Source: Nymphaea colorata (Eukaryota; Streptophyta; Magnoliopsida; Nymphaeales; Nymphaeaceae). From it: a stretch of 64,000 nucleotides of DNA. The position numbers and the translations under genes were made by a program. The notes under the pieces were generated by a model. The model saw only the letters and a list, made by a program, of their open reading frames with translations, was not told the DNA's origin and made no database searches. Numbering within the stretch: position 1 is the stretch's first letter; each line of letters starts with the position of its first letter. Positions 48,481-60,731 of this stretch are shown here, piece by piece. The stretch spans positions 18,396,354 through 18,460,353 of the forward strand of contig NC_045139.1 of assembly GCF_008831285.2 (NCBI RefSeq). The letters are read 5' to 3'.

Positions 48481-51365
48481 TCGTTCCATGGAGACAGAGC
48501 AGCGACACACATGGGATGCACTGCCCGCGTTTAGCAAGTGTGGGTGTCAACGAACTCTTTCATTGCATCCTCCATTAAATTCCAGAAAAGCTTTGAGAAG
48601 AAAGAATTTTAAGTACTTGAGCTGAAATATGTGGAAGAAATTAATTGTATTAAAAGACGTCTATGAACTCAGTCACCTCCCCCGTTCAGGGCATCATAGC
48701 TCACGGTTCAAATATTTTGCCATACTCATGTCTATGATAAACTGCTACGAAATCATGGATGAATTTGAAAAATTAACTAAATCAAAGGAATACGAATTGA
48801 TAACGTATATGGAGGAGTTTGGTACACCGGAAAATTTTGTTTCCGGGCCACACAAGATTTATCCACCCTTGAATCAAGCAAGATGAAATATTTCATGAAA
48901 TATTTTTACCTTTTTTGGCTTCGTTACATATACTTTTTCACGAAAAAAGGAAGTCGGAGATTAACAGAGCTGCTGAAAGCTCCGACCTCTTTAGATCAAT
49001 TTTACTTGCCGTGAAGAACTTGCTCTTCAAAACTCATTGTGCCCATCAAGCGCCTCAATATTGTTAGCTGCACGGAAAAGCTGATCTGGGGTGTCTCAAG
49101 TACCATGGTATTGAATGACATGATTAAAATTAATCCAGGGTTTTCGACTTCACATCTGGTGGCACATTTTTCTACGCAGAGATCAAATTTTTGGATATCT
49201 TACATGGGGACGGCAGCCATGTGCGGTTCATTTGATCTTTTTATCCAGTCTGTCCAAGCAAAAATTATGTAATATATTGTTTTAACTATTGTTAATCAGT
49301 CCCCGCCTGTACAAGGATTTTTTTGGGCTTGAGATGTTCAACTGAAGATCGGTCCGATTCTATTCAAAATTTGGGTTTGGATTAGACATGAATGTAAAAA
49401 TCAGTTTTAAATCATAAAATTAGATTTCAGATTCAGGACTTTTCTTTATCCATATTTGAATCTAAATTTGGATCGGAGTATATGAATATGCAAAAAACGG
49501 ATAGGTGAATAGTATTATCCAATTCGAATCTGATCGATTGACATCCCTAATGTTAAGTCCCCAGCCAAATCCCAGGATTCAGCAATCCCAGGATTCAGCA
49601 GTTCCATATTACAGTTCAAGTTCAGAAGTTAGCTCTGGCATGGAACAGCAGCTCTGGTGCTAAAATAGTTCTAGAATGTGCGCCAGAGCTCGAAGTGCAG
49701 CAGCTTTTTTATATGGCAAAAAGAGTTTGCGTCAGTGATTAGCACATGGACTGACGCTGAACCGAGCGCTCCGATGATCTTATCTTAGCATCAGAGCAGT
49801 CCTATTTTGTAGTAATTCCTGCAAATTGCAACACTATCTTAACAGAAACAACGCATCTTCACTTCTCATCGTATTCATAAAGTTCTCTCAACTTCCACTA
49901 GCTTCAACTCTCAAACAAAATAATAGTACCATTGTCACAAAATCGCTTTGATCTGACCAGAGATTGGTTCCAACCCCACCTTCCTCACATCCTTCTGTTG
50001 GTTCCAGCCATGGCAGTGACCACATGTACATGCCAAAGCCCAAAAGCCTAGTGGGCATCACACTACATAAGCAATATAATATATTCTCACAATGATTGTT
50101 TTCAGCGAAGGGACGGGACTCTTGAAAGCACCATATTGAACTGAACTAATTACGATGTTGTTCACCAAATCTACGTAAAAACTAATCAAATATTCAAGTC
50201 CAGTAGTATAACTCTCCGCGCTCGTTTAGCTGATGAATGAGACTTCAATTTGGACACGAAACAGATCTAGTGTGCAACTTATAGGAGTACTTTATTGCCT
50301 TAAATACGTTCACATATGTAGGAGAATGCGTGGTGTGAGAACCAGAAAAACTGTTTCCGTAGTCCTAACATCAAGACCAAGATGCCTTACGCAACATCAT
50401 AAAAGTAGTTTCCTCCGAATCATATCAACGTTTGAAAATGCAACACTCAGACCATATGTCTCTAAAAGATTCTGATATAGAAGACAACAAACCATTTTTC
50501 AATTGCATGTTGAAACGAAACCCAGCTCTGAGATCTTAGAATGTGAATAAGTGGAACCTTGATTCCCCTGCAAATCAGAATTGAGACTATGGCATCACAT
50601 ACTTTTTATCTGCACCAGGGCTCCACCTAGAACCTAGATTTTCTCTGTTTCAATCCTTTTCCCCCCCACCTGCTTCTAAGCCTGTCACATCTTGCTTTGA
50701 AGAAAGGGAAACAATAACCCAGACACCACAAGGGAATTGGTAAGTTCTCTTTAAGAACATTAATTGTATGATATCTTCATTCATATAAGTTTCAATGATA
50801 ATTTAAGACAGGAAATAGAAACGTATCCATGCAAATGGAAAGAGATATTCAAGACGTGGACCAAAGGCGGTCTGAGTTATCCTTTTTCTTTTTATCCCTT
50901 TTCTTTCCATATGCTTTCTTGCAACCGTAAAATCTTTCTGGCTGAAAAAAGAAACAAAGTCTCCAAATACCAAAACGGTGCTCCAAGTTCTCGTTAAGTC
51001 ATCAATTTTGTGAAAATCTACATCCATGCAAGTTTTAACGTTTTGTCAAGGGAAGCAATGGACATATACAGATATGCATACACCAACATATTCGGTAACA
51101 CAGAAAATTCACATGGGCATGAGGTTGCATCGAAGCATCACATAGAAGTGCCCTCTTACGTGCATATACACGCAGAGCAGCGGCATAGAAAAAATTGGGA
51201 ATCATTAAAATGAATATTATCATTAAGAAGTTTGAAAAAATGTTAAACGGACAGATCAACAGAGGCATGCCTAACCATGATTAACCAGAAAAGGATGGTA
51301 GGAGGTACGTCAAATGACCTTGCATCCACTAAATTCTATAATGTGCCTTTGCAGATGATTTTCTT
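48481..51365. other. Spacer between STIG1-like and PP2C genes
   Basis: Left end is STIG1-like upstream DNA; the right several hundred bases should hold the PP2C 3' UTR. In between are a MITE relic (49329-49550) and a short tandem duplication of ATCCCAGGATTCAGCA at 49567-49600. An 85-codon plus-strand frame at 48629-48886 has no recognisable signature. Confidence 0.45.
49329..49550. mobile_element. MITE relic, TTAGGGATGTCAAT-type right end
   Basis: Right end GATTGACATCCCTAA is the inverse of the left terminus of the element at 15402. The left end TTGAGATGTTCAACTG is a poor match to it. The interior shares the GGATT/GAATC word bias. A family member of the 15402 element is likely. Confidence 0.4.
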
Positions 51366-52881
51366 TCAGATACCTTTCAGAATGGAGAAATCAGACGATC
51401 CAACTGAGTCTACAAAACCTTTCACTGAGAGATCAGGCATGACAACGTCCTTACTGAGCAATTCATGATCTACAAATAACACAACGACGGTTATATCATC
51501 ATGGAAGAAGCGCCGAACCCCCTTTTCAACCTTTTTCAGATCCTGGTACCTCATTTCCCTCTTCCTGGCTGCTTCTTTCAAAGCTATCCTTATAAGCCTC
51601 CTTGCAATGCCCTTATTATATACATTCAAACACCCCAAAAACAATTAGCATTTTAACATAATAAAACAACTAAGTAGAATGATTGCCTTGGTAACTTGGG
51701 TGAAGTCCATTTAGAAGACATGAACTAATCAAGTCAGACAAAGGCCTTTCTGGGTGTGGCGAGTCATAAATGCACTCAACCAAAGCAGAAAGTCCAAGCC
51801 TTGCCCTAGCTCCTAATTGGACTTTCTTCAGAAAGTTTACATAACCAAATAACCAAGGAAACAGACTGATCATGCATTTATTGCCAAAAAAAAAAAAAAA
51901 AAAAACTTACTTTTCTAGGATATGCATACACAATTTCAACAGCTTGCTGATTTGTCAGGTGTTCCCAAAGGCCATCTGATGCAAATATTAAAAATTTATC
52001 TTGAGGTCGTATAACTCTAGTACGTATGGATGGTTCAGCAGATAATACAGGACGACGAAGTGGTCCTGCAAGCTGGAACCGAGGAAATGATGGATCAACA
52101 ATGAACTCCGGCCTCTTCAGATATGCATCCCCAATAGATCTAGACACCTATAGGATCCAAATGTTTGGAAACAAATAAGTAATCTTAGAAGTGCAAAGAA
52201 TATCAAAATCAAGTATTTCCTATTCACTAGCACACCAAGACATGACGGGCTTGGATTTGTTACCAAAACTACATGCATGGATCAGATGCAAGCAACAAAT
52301 AAGAACGAAAGAAGCAAAAGTAAGTGCAAGGAAGTGGTTTATTGTCAAGAAACAACCATGGCATTACCATAACAATTGAAGAAATCAAACTGGGATTCAG
52401 AATCGTCCTTGTTCATATTTCATCACTCTTGACCAAGCATGACCAGACTTCTGATGTAATTCGCGTGAGTGATTTTGGCCCTTTGAAGGAAAAAAAAAAG
52501 AGGCTAAGTGAGAAAGTGAGTCAGCATGACTCTCACACTCCTTTACCTCCACAACATTGGCCTTTTAAAAGCTCTTTCCATATGAAGCTTCCCAGCTCAA
52601 GAATATTTCTTGTACTTCTAACTAGTTCCTGGGCTGATTGCTTTCGATTAAACAATTCAGCTAAATAACACGGACTGTTAGAAAACTAGAAAAGGGTCAC
52701 CGCACCCAAGTAGACACAACTTCGGTGCGGGTGCAATAACAAACAAATTGCTTTCTTTTTCATTGAATCATTGATAGATCATAGCTTGTTAATCGTTTAA
52801 GTGCTAGTCTTTTACACACACACATACATGAATCATTGATAAATCATAGATTGTTAATTGTTAAGTGCTAGTCTTTTGTGT

Positions 52882-52925
<44 letters not shown>

Positions 52926-55900
52926 CCTCGCTGCATTCGCACCTGTGTGACAAAGGTTCTTGGATGCATACCAACATATTTACCTATATTTTCTTAATGA
53001 TGTCTACATGGATGTAGTGTCCGTTTTCTTTCTGAAATAAGCTGAAGCCACATTTTCTGTGGCAGAAAGAATGCAGGAAAGGATGCCAACAACTAGCTGG
53101 AAATATGTTTTAAGATCCCTCCTTTAGCCTAAGACTACTAATCCTACTAATAGATGTTGTTCAGGAGCCGGAACCTGGGACTAAAGTTGATATTTAAGGG
53201 TTTAAAGTTAGTCAAACTACTTGAACAGCATTTTTCATTAAATAGGTAGGTTTTCGACTCTTATCAAATTACATTACGATGTACACCTTTCTTCTTAAAA
53301 ACATAACAGAAACATCCATTACAACACTTAGAGTTCCATACAGAACTGTAAGGTGGCGACTGTCAGAATGCTACTCTTATGCTGTCTGATCCTGCAGATG
53401 TGTTTGGCAAGATTCATAATCTGTCAATCAACTGCTGGTTTGTGCAGATTCAACATAAAAACATGATTTCATGAGCTTCAATGTAATCCTTATAAGCCTA
53501 GACAAATGTTGAAATCAGACAATGCAAGAGTCGGATTCTGACAAAGTCTATGCAATCATGAAGTGCACGGTTAAAAATTTTTTGACAAATAAAGATGACA
53601 GGACTCTCTCCCTCAAAAGCCAAATATGATAAAGACCAATGTTCCGAGTGTAACATGTAGTCAGTTAAAAACAATTTTGCCAACACCAAGTCAGACCAGA
53701 ACTCGTTGATATTCTGTTTTTATTTTTACATTTTCCAAATCCCACCTCATGGGCGTGATTTTCAGATCCAAAAAAGTTACAAATCTATAAACCTTTATAT
53801 TTTTTAAATGTATAAAAAAGTCAGTAGGGGTTGAAAAATAAGCACTTAACTTTTTAGCTTATAAAATTCATCTAAAACCTCCACAAAAGATGACTGCTTT
53901 GTTGGTTTCTGTATTTTTATAAGATCACATCATCTCTGTGTGTGTGCATGCTATGAACATGACTTTGATTACAATGAGAATCGTGACAGTAAAAAACGGC
54001 AAAGCCAAAATACTCGAACAACACATCTGAAGCATTATCAGTCTTGGTATTCCTGGTAGGTAGACTTCAGGGAAATCTTCTACACTTAGTATGCTAGATC
54101 CTGACTTATTACACAACTGAACTGAATGTCATCTTAAGACAAAAGTGCTTTAGAATATGATCATGACCAATGAGCGCGCGCGCGCGCACATGCACACACT
54201 CAGGTTATTTATAGTCATTTCTGAAACTTACCTTAGTAAATATGCTTTCACCTTTGGGGCTTAGTTGGGTTCTGCAGCTTCTGTTTGTATTCCACACACA
54301 CACACACACACGTGTGTGTGGAATACAAACAGAAGCTGCAGAACCCAACTAAGCCCCAAAGGTGAAAGCATATTTACTAAGGTAAGTTTCAGAAATGACT
54401 ATAAATAACCTGAGACAACTGGAATGTTGTACAAAAAACCACCAATAGACACAAACCTGAATGATGCCTTTAACACGCCACACCCCCTGCTTCTGCACAA
54501 CAATTTGTGAATCATCAGGATGCAAGGACCTCAGCTCCTGCCTGACTTCCTCCATACTTGCATTATGATCTTGAGTCAGCTGTTCTGCAATAATATTACC
54601 AGACCTACCTAAACAACCAAGAACTGCACGAGAATCACCAAGATTGGCAACACATAATGTTTTGTTCCATATAACTCCCACCAAACAACATGAGCCAGTG
54701 GCTGCAATCGACGGTTTTATTGCTGCAGATCGTCGAACAAGAGAGAGAAATCCAGCTTCAGTAGCAGAAAATGCATTTCGAAGAACATCTTCACTTATTG
54801 ATCCATTTTCTCGAGCAATTCCTGTAGGACAAACAAGATACTGATTTCGAAGCTAAAAATTTCACAAACACGTAACAGCAAAAAGGAGAAAATGAAGTCA
54901 TTTGAGCCGAAAATATATGAAGATATTAAGCAAACAAAAAAATCAACAAGTACTTGATTCTAAAGATCCAGATAAAATTTAACCCTTGGTTATGAAAAAC
55001 ATATAATTAGTTCACATCAACCCGAAATGTGATCACTTGTGTCACAAGATAAAGTGACCAGCCCTTGTTATATTCTCATCCTTACAAAATCTAAAATTGA
55101 ACATTATGGAGAAAGAGACAACAGAGAGAACTTTTTTTGGGAGGGACAAGACATTTCAGACGGCTTACTAATGAATACGTTAATATACAAAACTGATTCA
55201 AAATTTTATTTAGCTTAACAAGTCTCCAAAACAAACTGGTCTGAATCATCTAGGACCACTGTGCCTGACCAAACTCCACGTCAGCGGCAAAAGAATCCAT
55301 CTGATTTTATAATGTAAGAAAGAACCAACCTCGACAACACCATCACTTACTACTACTACTAGGCCAAGCTAATATTCTCATATGATTCATCAGAGAAACA
55401 TTTCCCTATTATGTAGGCAGAGAGACTAGAAGTGTCAATCTCAAACCAGATTGAGACAAGCTTGCAGTGAGTCACTTATTCTACATGGCAAAAATGTTCT
55501 CATTAATAGTGTTGGCACATCAAATTACCCATTTAGCACTTTCCAAAATGGATCCATTTTCAGGACGCTGATCTAGTCATAGTTGCCAGCACAAAAACCA
55601 AAAGATGGAAGCAGTATGAGAATCGCAAGAAGGAAGCTATCATTTAAAATTTACCGAACTCAGAATGAGAGATGAGATTGGATAAAAAAGTAGGGCATAT
55701 GTTAAACAATTTTGGTTATTGCTAAAGAAACGATAGAAATAATAACTTTAAGAAGAATAAAACATAGAAAATGATATGTGAGTCTAATTTAATAAATACT
55801 CCCAGATATCGTTCTCCATATTTCTTTCAGAAAATTTTACTGGGAAGCTTTTCTAAGATCCTGCTCACCTCAAATAAGTCTTGGGAAGTCAAAAAAATAA

Positions 55901-57648
55901 AAACATACAAATCATGCTGATACATCAATAAGCAAATAAATGGCGAACTGGCTATGATGGTGTTGCATCTTTTTAAGTGGAATCAATAAGCGACCTGACC
56001 TGACATGTTATCTATCTCTCTCTCTCTCTCTCGCTAGTGCCTAGTGTTTTTGTCCATGCACATGGACTAATAATGAGTAGTCTCATCCAGTTGGGTAGTA
56101 CTAGTACCATAGTAGGCATCCTTCCTTGGTAAATACAAACCTTTGTCATGAATATTGCCATATTATGAAAAAAAAACCACAAGAAATTTGAGAAAATAAA
56201 GAAAAATGAAGAAAGGGAAAATTTATGATATTTTGAACAAAGTGACACAATGAAAATCTTGTGCTCTTATTGTGTTTTCCTTCTTTATATTAAATATTAT
56301 TTAATATATTTTCAATTTTTTTATGTTTCTTTTAATACTTTAATAATTATTTTGGATTTAGAACAATATTTTCTTCTTCAGCAAACGCCTCATCTGCTCT
56401 CAATTATGTGAATGTATCTATAGATAGTACAAAGTTAATTTCAATCGCTACCATCCATGTTCTTTGAACAGGAATTAAAGACTAAGGAAGCTTCCCCGCA
56501 TATGTCCATACAAGATTCTTGTGCAAGTATGCAAAACAAACATTCTAATATCTTGGACAAATTGTGTTAAGAATGATATGTCTATTTCAGCAGTCACCAT
56601 AAGGAACCACCATAAAGATCCAGAATCACTGAAAAAGGTTGGAAAAACAAATGCCGTATAAGCACGTGAAAGCTGTCCACGACAAAAGGTTTGTGTTAAG
56701 AATGAAGCATTCTCTCCACATCAAGAAGAAGAAAAGAAGCAAACACACAAGAACAATAAGACTTTCGTGGTTCTGAAAGGTCAAGGTGTTCCTACATCCA
56801 CGGCCTAAGTTTCCACCGTTCGAATCAGACAAATACAAAACATACTGTTTCTCTTAACAAGGAGTCTAGGGCGACAACGCAAAAGTGAAAAAATACAATG
56901 ATACCCCTGACCCACAAAATTACAACAGGGGAAGCCAATCAAATTGCGATAAGGCTCCATACTCTAACAGGTTGGACTAATTTTTCTCTTCCAATGAGAG
57001 GCTATATGGTAACGTAGCTTCCACATTTTTATTTAACCAATCCCAAGGCAAACCAAAGACAATTTTTAGAACTCCAGTCAAATTGATTGTAAGCATGCAC
57101 TTAACTTTGTTAACCATGTCCATCACACATAATCAAGATCTTCCTTAAATATTAACCTAACACGATTGAGTTCAAATTGGGAAAGGATTTTCTGTTGGCG
57201 AAAAGATAGTATCCAATTTCTCCATACTCCATAGTAATAGGAAAAAAACAAACTGAGACTGGTTGGCATGCATAAAACTATGAGGATAACCACATTTTAG
57301 AGACAGAATAAAAACTAAATAACGGGAAAAGGAACACTCAAGGTTTCGGAGCTCACTCATGAGATGAGGAAACAAGTGATCCAAGACGAAGCAGGAAGCC
57401 TCGGGGCCACCATGCCCGTCATATATCCCGACGAACGTCCCGGCGGAACCAGTCTCAACCTGACTATGGTCCTCTATGCGCTCATTAGCCTGGACAACGC
57501 CGATCGAGAACTCCCCAGCAGAGTGTGGGCATAAATCCCGGGACCAGAGGAGTGAGTCGTCGCGATCGTCTTCATCCTTGCTCGAAGGCCTGAACTGAAG
57601 TACCGGGCCGATGCAGGCCGCCGCGGCTCTCGCTAGCCACGAGAACAT
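51366..57648 (-). CDS. Protein phosphatase 2C, clade D type (379 aa)
   Basis: Four minus-strand exons join in phase: 57648-57357, 54821-54457, 52147-51911 and 51611-51366, giving 379 residues, the usual clade D length. Exon 1 ends at ATGA before GTGAGC, which restores the HLM-R-IARE junction expected for the family. PP2C motifs in order: [28 protein letters not shown] (metal-binding DGH, residues 77-79), [51 protein letters not shown] and [11 protein letters not shown]. These are Mg/Mn-dependent Ser/Thr phosphatases. Clade D members dephosphorylate plasma-membrane H+-ATPases and are opposed by SAUR proteins, known for the family and inferred here. The N-terminus [16 protein letters not shown] fits clade D. 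The last acceptor (AATAAG) is weak. Confidence 0.94.
51886..51905. repeat. Poly(A) run beside PP2C exon 3 donor
   Basis: About 20 consecutive A on the plus strand, that is poly(T) on the transcript strand, a few bases after the exon 3 donor GTAAGT. Confidence 0.9.
52765..52925. repeat. Diverged tandem duplication plus (CA)n(TA)n
   Basis: GAATCATTGATAGATCATAG to GCTAGTCTTTT at 52765-52814 recurs at 52830-52877 with a few changes. Each copy is followed by a CA run, the second by CA then TA to 52925. It lies in PP2C intron 2. Confidence 0.8.
54173..54188. repeat. (GC)n alternating run
   Basis: Sixteen alternating G and C bases, followed by CA-rich sequence leading into the palindrome at 54200. 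Alternating purine-pyrimidine DNA of this kind can adopt Z-form. Confidence 0.9.
54200..54413. repeat. Perfect inverted repeat, 102-bp arms, 10-base loop
   Basis: Arm 54200-54301 and arm 54312-54413 are exact reverse complements by base-by-base comparison. The outer ends are TCAGGTTATT and AATAACCTGA, and the spacer is ACACACACAC (54302-54311). It lies in PP2C intron 2, with its right edge 44 bases from the exon 2 donor. The transcript would form a long perfect hairpin. Arms contain no recognisable coding sequence or transposon terminus. Confidence 0.97.
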
Positions 57649-57948
57649 CCCTCATTTCCTCGCTTCAATTCTCCCTTTTCTCTGACGACAGCCGACGACG
57701 TGCGAGAGAAAGCGAACGAGAAGCCAATCGGTCTACTGGAGGAAGAGAAGAGAGGAAGCGCACCAAGCGACGCCGGCCAGAGATCTACAGACGCCGGAGG
57801 CGCTATTGCTCCAGGAGCTTCTGACCGCCGGCGGATTTGCAGAGACCGAAGAGGAGGAAGACGGGCGGAACGAGAGAAGACGCGTGGATCCGCTGGTGCG
57901 CCGTATTTAAAAGGACAGCCCAAATTACGAAACCACCCTTAAGAAAGG
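57649..57948 (-). promoter_or_regulatory. PP2C 5' UTR and core promoter
   Basis: GC-rich block upstream of the PP2C ATG on the minus strand. A TATA-like TTTAAATA is at about 57911-57904, some 255 bases before the ATG. The leader is CT-rich on the transcript strand. An ATG at 57923 lies upstream of this TATA and is probably not transcribed. Confidence 0.45.
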
Positions 57949-59926
57949 AAGCTTCCGTCACTTAGCGTGTGGCGGAAGTTTCGGGGCATGTGAAGAAATT
58001 TACCGGGAATCCCGTTATCGGGAAAAAGTAGGCGACCAAAATCTCGCGATAAATAAACCCTCTGCATTTATGACAAACCTAAGGACAAAATTAAAACGCT
58101 TTACTATTTTAATAAAATCCAAGGGAAATACTTTCCTTTTCTTTTTCATCATTTTGAAAAAAGAAAGAAGCACAGATTTACATATTTGTCACAGAAAAAT
58201 TCTCAAAACACGTTTTCCGTTTACATAAACAATAAATCACGGCCCAATTTAAAAGTTAACAATATCCAAAGACAAATCCGAGAGCTTTCTATGGACAAAA
58301 ATTATTAATTCTTGATACAAAATATCCAAAACACTTCATCTCCAGCTCTAATTAAAAACATTTTTTCTTTTAAGACGAATAACTTTGTCATTTTATGTTA
58401 AAAAATAAATGTTTTTGTCAGTATTATATAGGTTTTTATACTTTCTTCTAAAAGTTGTGAGAACAGGTTATACGTAAATAAGACCCCTTCTATAGCTGCA
58501 AAAGTAGAATTTAAAAAAAGTGACTTCCTAAAGTAGGTGAAAAATATTTATCTAATAAAATAGGGGAAGGTCAGCTCTCATATTAGTCACTTCATATGAA
58601 AATCAGTTTAAAAAAATTGAGCTTATTTGTTAAGTTTTAAGTGAGCAAAACTAAATTTTAAAAGGGAGCCAATCACTAAAGCACAAAAAAAAAACCAGAA
58701 TTTAGATATGTCGACAAAACAAACAAACCAAGTTTTCAAAATTCTTTAAAAAAATTGAATCATTTTTGGTTATTTGCCTAAACATTAACCGGCATTTGTA
58801 ATTTTGTTTTCTATTATATCATTTGACCCAAATCAATTTGGTGCAATGGTAGATATACATCGGGGGCGGGTGCGGACCACTGCTATTAAAAGGTCTTACA
58901 ATACACTGTGATGACTCAAAAATTAGATAGGGTGCCCGCGTTAGATGTGATCTTGTGACTCAAGTACCTGTCAGCCAACAAATCCTGACTCCGCCACCGA
59001 TTTGGTAGCGACTCAATTTAATTTCTAGATGATCTAAGGTACCATTTATTATAAAATAATCAAATTTTATTATTCTTAAATATTGAATACACTATATTTT
59101 ACTTATTTTTAATCGTTCAACTAAAGCACTGAATAGTCCAGCCTGGCCGATTTGAATCATTTTTCAACTTGGATAACATTGGTTCCTACCCTCACATATA
59201 ATTATAATATGCTTAGCCACTTGGTTATTGTGAATTTAATATCTTTACTTGGAAAAGTGTACCTAACTTTTGACTTGAATAAAAATATTCATCCATGAAA
59301 GAACCAGCCACGACTAATTGTCCACTAACGCTCTTTGCTTTGAACTTAAGCTCGAATGTGGCTTCAAATTTCAAAAATGATTGGCCCTTTTTATAAAGTT
59401 AGGAAGGTATTGAAGAATGAACGGTGAGGATGGATTTTATTTGAGACATAAAATAAACTCTTGACAAAGTAGATATCTTTTGTTGGCAGGAGACAACTCT
59501 AGAGAACTTTCCTTTGCCGGAGATATTTTGTGACAATAAAGAACTCTAGAACATTTTTTTATGTGATCAAAATGATTATGACCCACATTTATTAGTGTAC
59601 TTTCATCTTGGTGCCGCTCCATTGACTCTATGAAGCTAGATGACATAATATCTATGGAAATTGAACTGATACTATGTCTTTCATCCACAAACTTGACTAG
59701 CTACATTATGCCCTTTGAAGCAGCGCGACATCACTTTTATTTATGTCAATTGAAGGTGTATGTGTGAGTTGCTCGAAAATAATTGTCTTTAAATGAGTTT
59801 TTTTTTTTTTGGAAGCACTACAAAATTATCACAAAAAATTTTGACAATATTGTAAATGTCAATTTTCAAAAACATTGATTTGTGTTAAGGTAGATCGGCT
59901 TTTGAAAATTCAATTGTCAAATGATA
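57949..59926. other. AT-rich gene-free DNA
   Basis: No coding sequence recognised. CCTGACTCCGCCACCG at about 58984-58999 matches the right terminus of the CAGTGGCGGAGCC element family, so a MITE remnant probably ends there. Its left end is not clear. Confidence 0.5.
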
Positions 59927-60059
59927 CAGTGTCAGAGCCACATACGGTGGGGCTCACAAAATATTTTAACATATATGTTAATGTTTTGATATATTTTATT
60001 GTTATATCTCAAAAAAATTGAATGAGTGTCCCACCAGAAAAAATTTCTAGCTTCGCCTA
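59927..60059. mobile_element. hAT-type MITE, CAGTGNCGGAGCC family
   Basis: Left end CAGTGTCAGAGCCACATAC and right end AATTTCTAGCTTCGCCTA are a degraded inverted pair. The interior is AT-rich. It has the same terminal theme as the element at 63197. Confidence 0.5.
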
Positions 60060-60635
60060 AAGGGTTGTCATTTATCAGCCCTTGGATTGATCCAGAGGGA
60101 TATAAAAAGATACTACTTAAAAGGGTTAAGTTGTAATGACAATTAATGTTATAACATTCAAACTTTGAACTGAATCAGCAAGGTGACGGATCCACCGTTC
60201 AATGGAATCAGTTGTGAATTGGCTTAAAAAATATTAACCAATATATATAAAACATACATATACATATAAAATCTGATTAAAGTGTAAACAAAAATTAAAG
60301 GCTGTATTTGGATTTGTGACAGTTAAGTTTTCAATTTGGTGTTTCAACCAGTTTCTAAAACTTGGTATGTGCGTTTACACGGCAAGACAAAAAAACGATA
60401 TTTTCTTATAAATAACGTGTAGGGAGGCACCACTTGAAAATGAGGTGTCATCAAAACTGAGTTTTCTTGTGAAACTAATTTTAGATGTCACTCAAACACA
60501 CCCTAAGTGTCCCTTCAAAATGGCGTTTGAAGGCATCACTCAAACATGCCCAAAATATTAAAAGGATTAAAAGCTACACCCTTCAATTATCATTAGATTT
60601 TATATCGAATCAAATTAAATTAGTTTTGCCTTGAG

Positions 60636-60731
60636 GGATGCAATATAGTTAGTTGGTCGGCATAAGTGTCACACTAACCACACATCATTAATTTGATTTT
60701 TGTGGGTGTTATTTTTCTGCACTACAAACAA
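60636..60731 (+). mobile_element. SINE-like repeat copy
   Basis: GGATGCAATATAGTTAGTTGG (box-A-like) leads to a shared tail: ATTAATTTGATTTTTGTGGG then TGTTATTTTTCTGCACTACA. The same tail, with few changes, is in the copy at 62675-62763. Confidence 0.5.

Noticed and set aside
48629-48886. 85-codon plus-strand frame near the STIG1-like gene
   Set aside because: It looks protein-like in places but I recognise no family and see no promoter or splice context.
57633-57923. 96-codon minus-strand frame overlapping the PP2C start
   Set aside because: Its ATG lies upstream of the likely TATA box, and the frame is composition-driven leader sequence.
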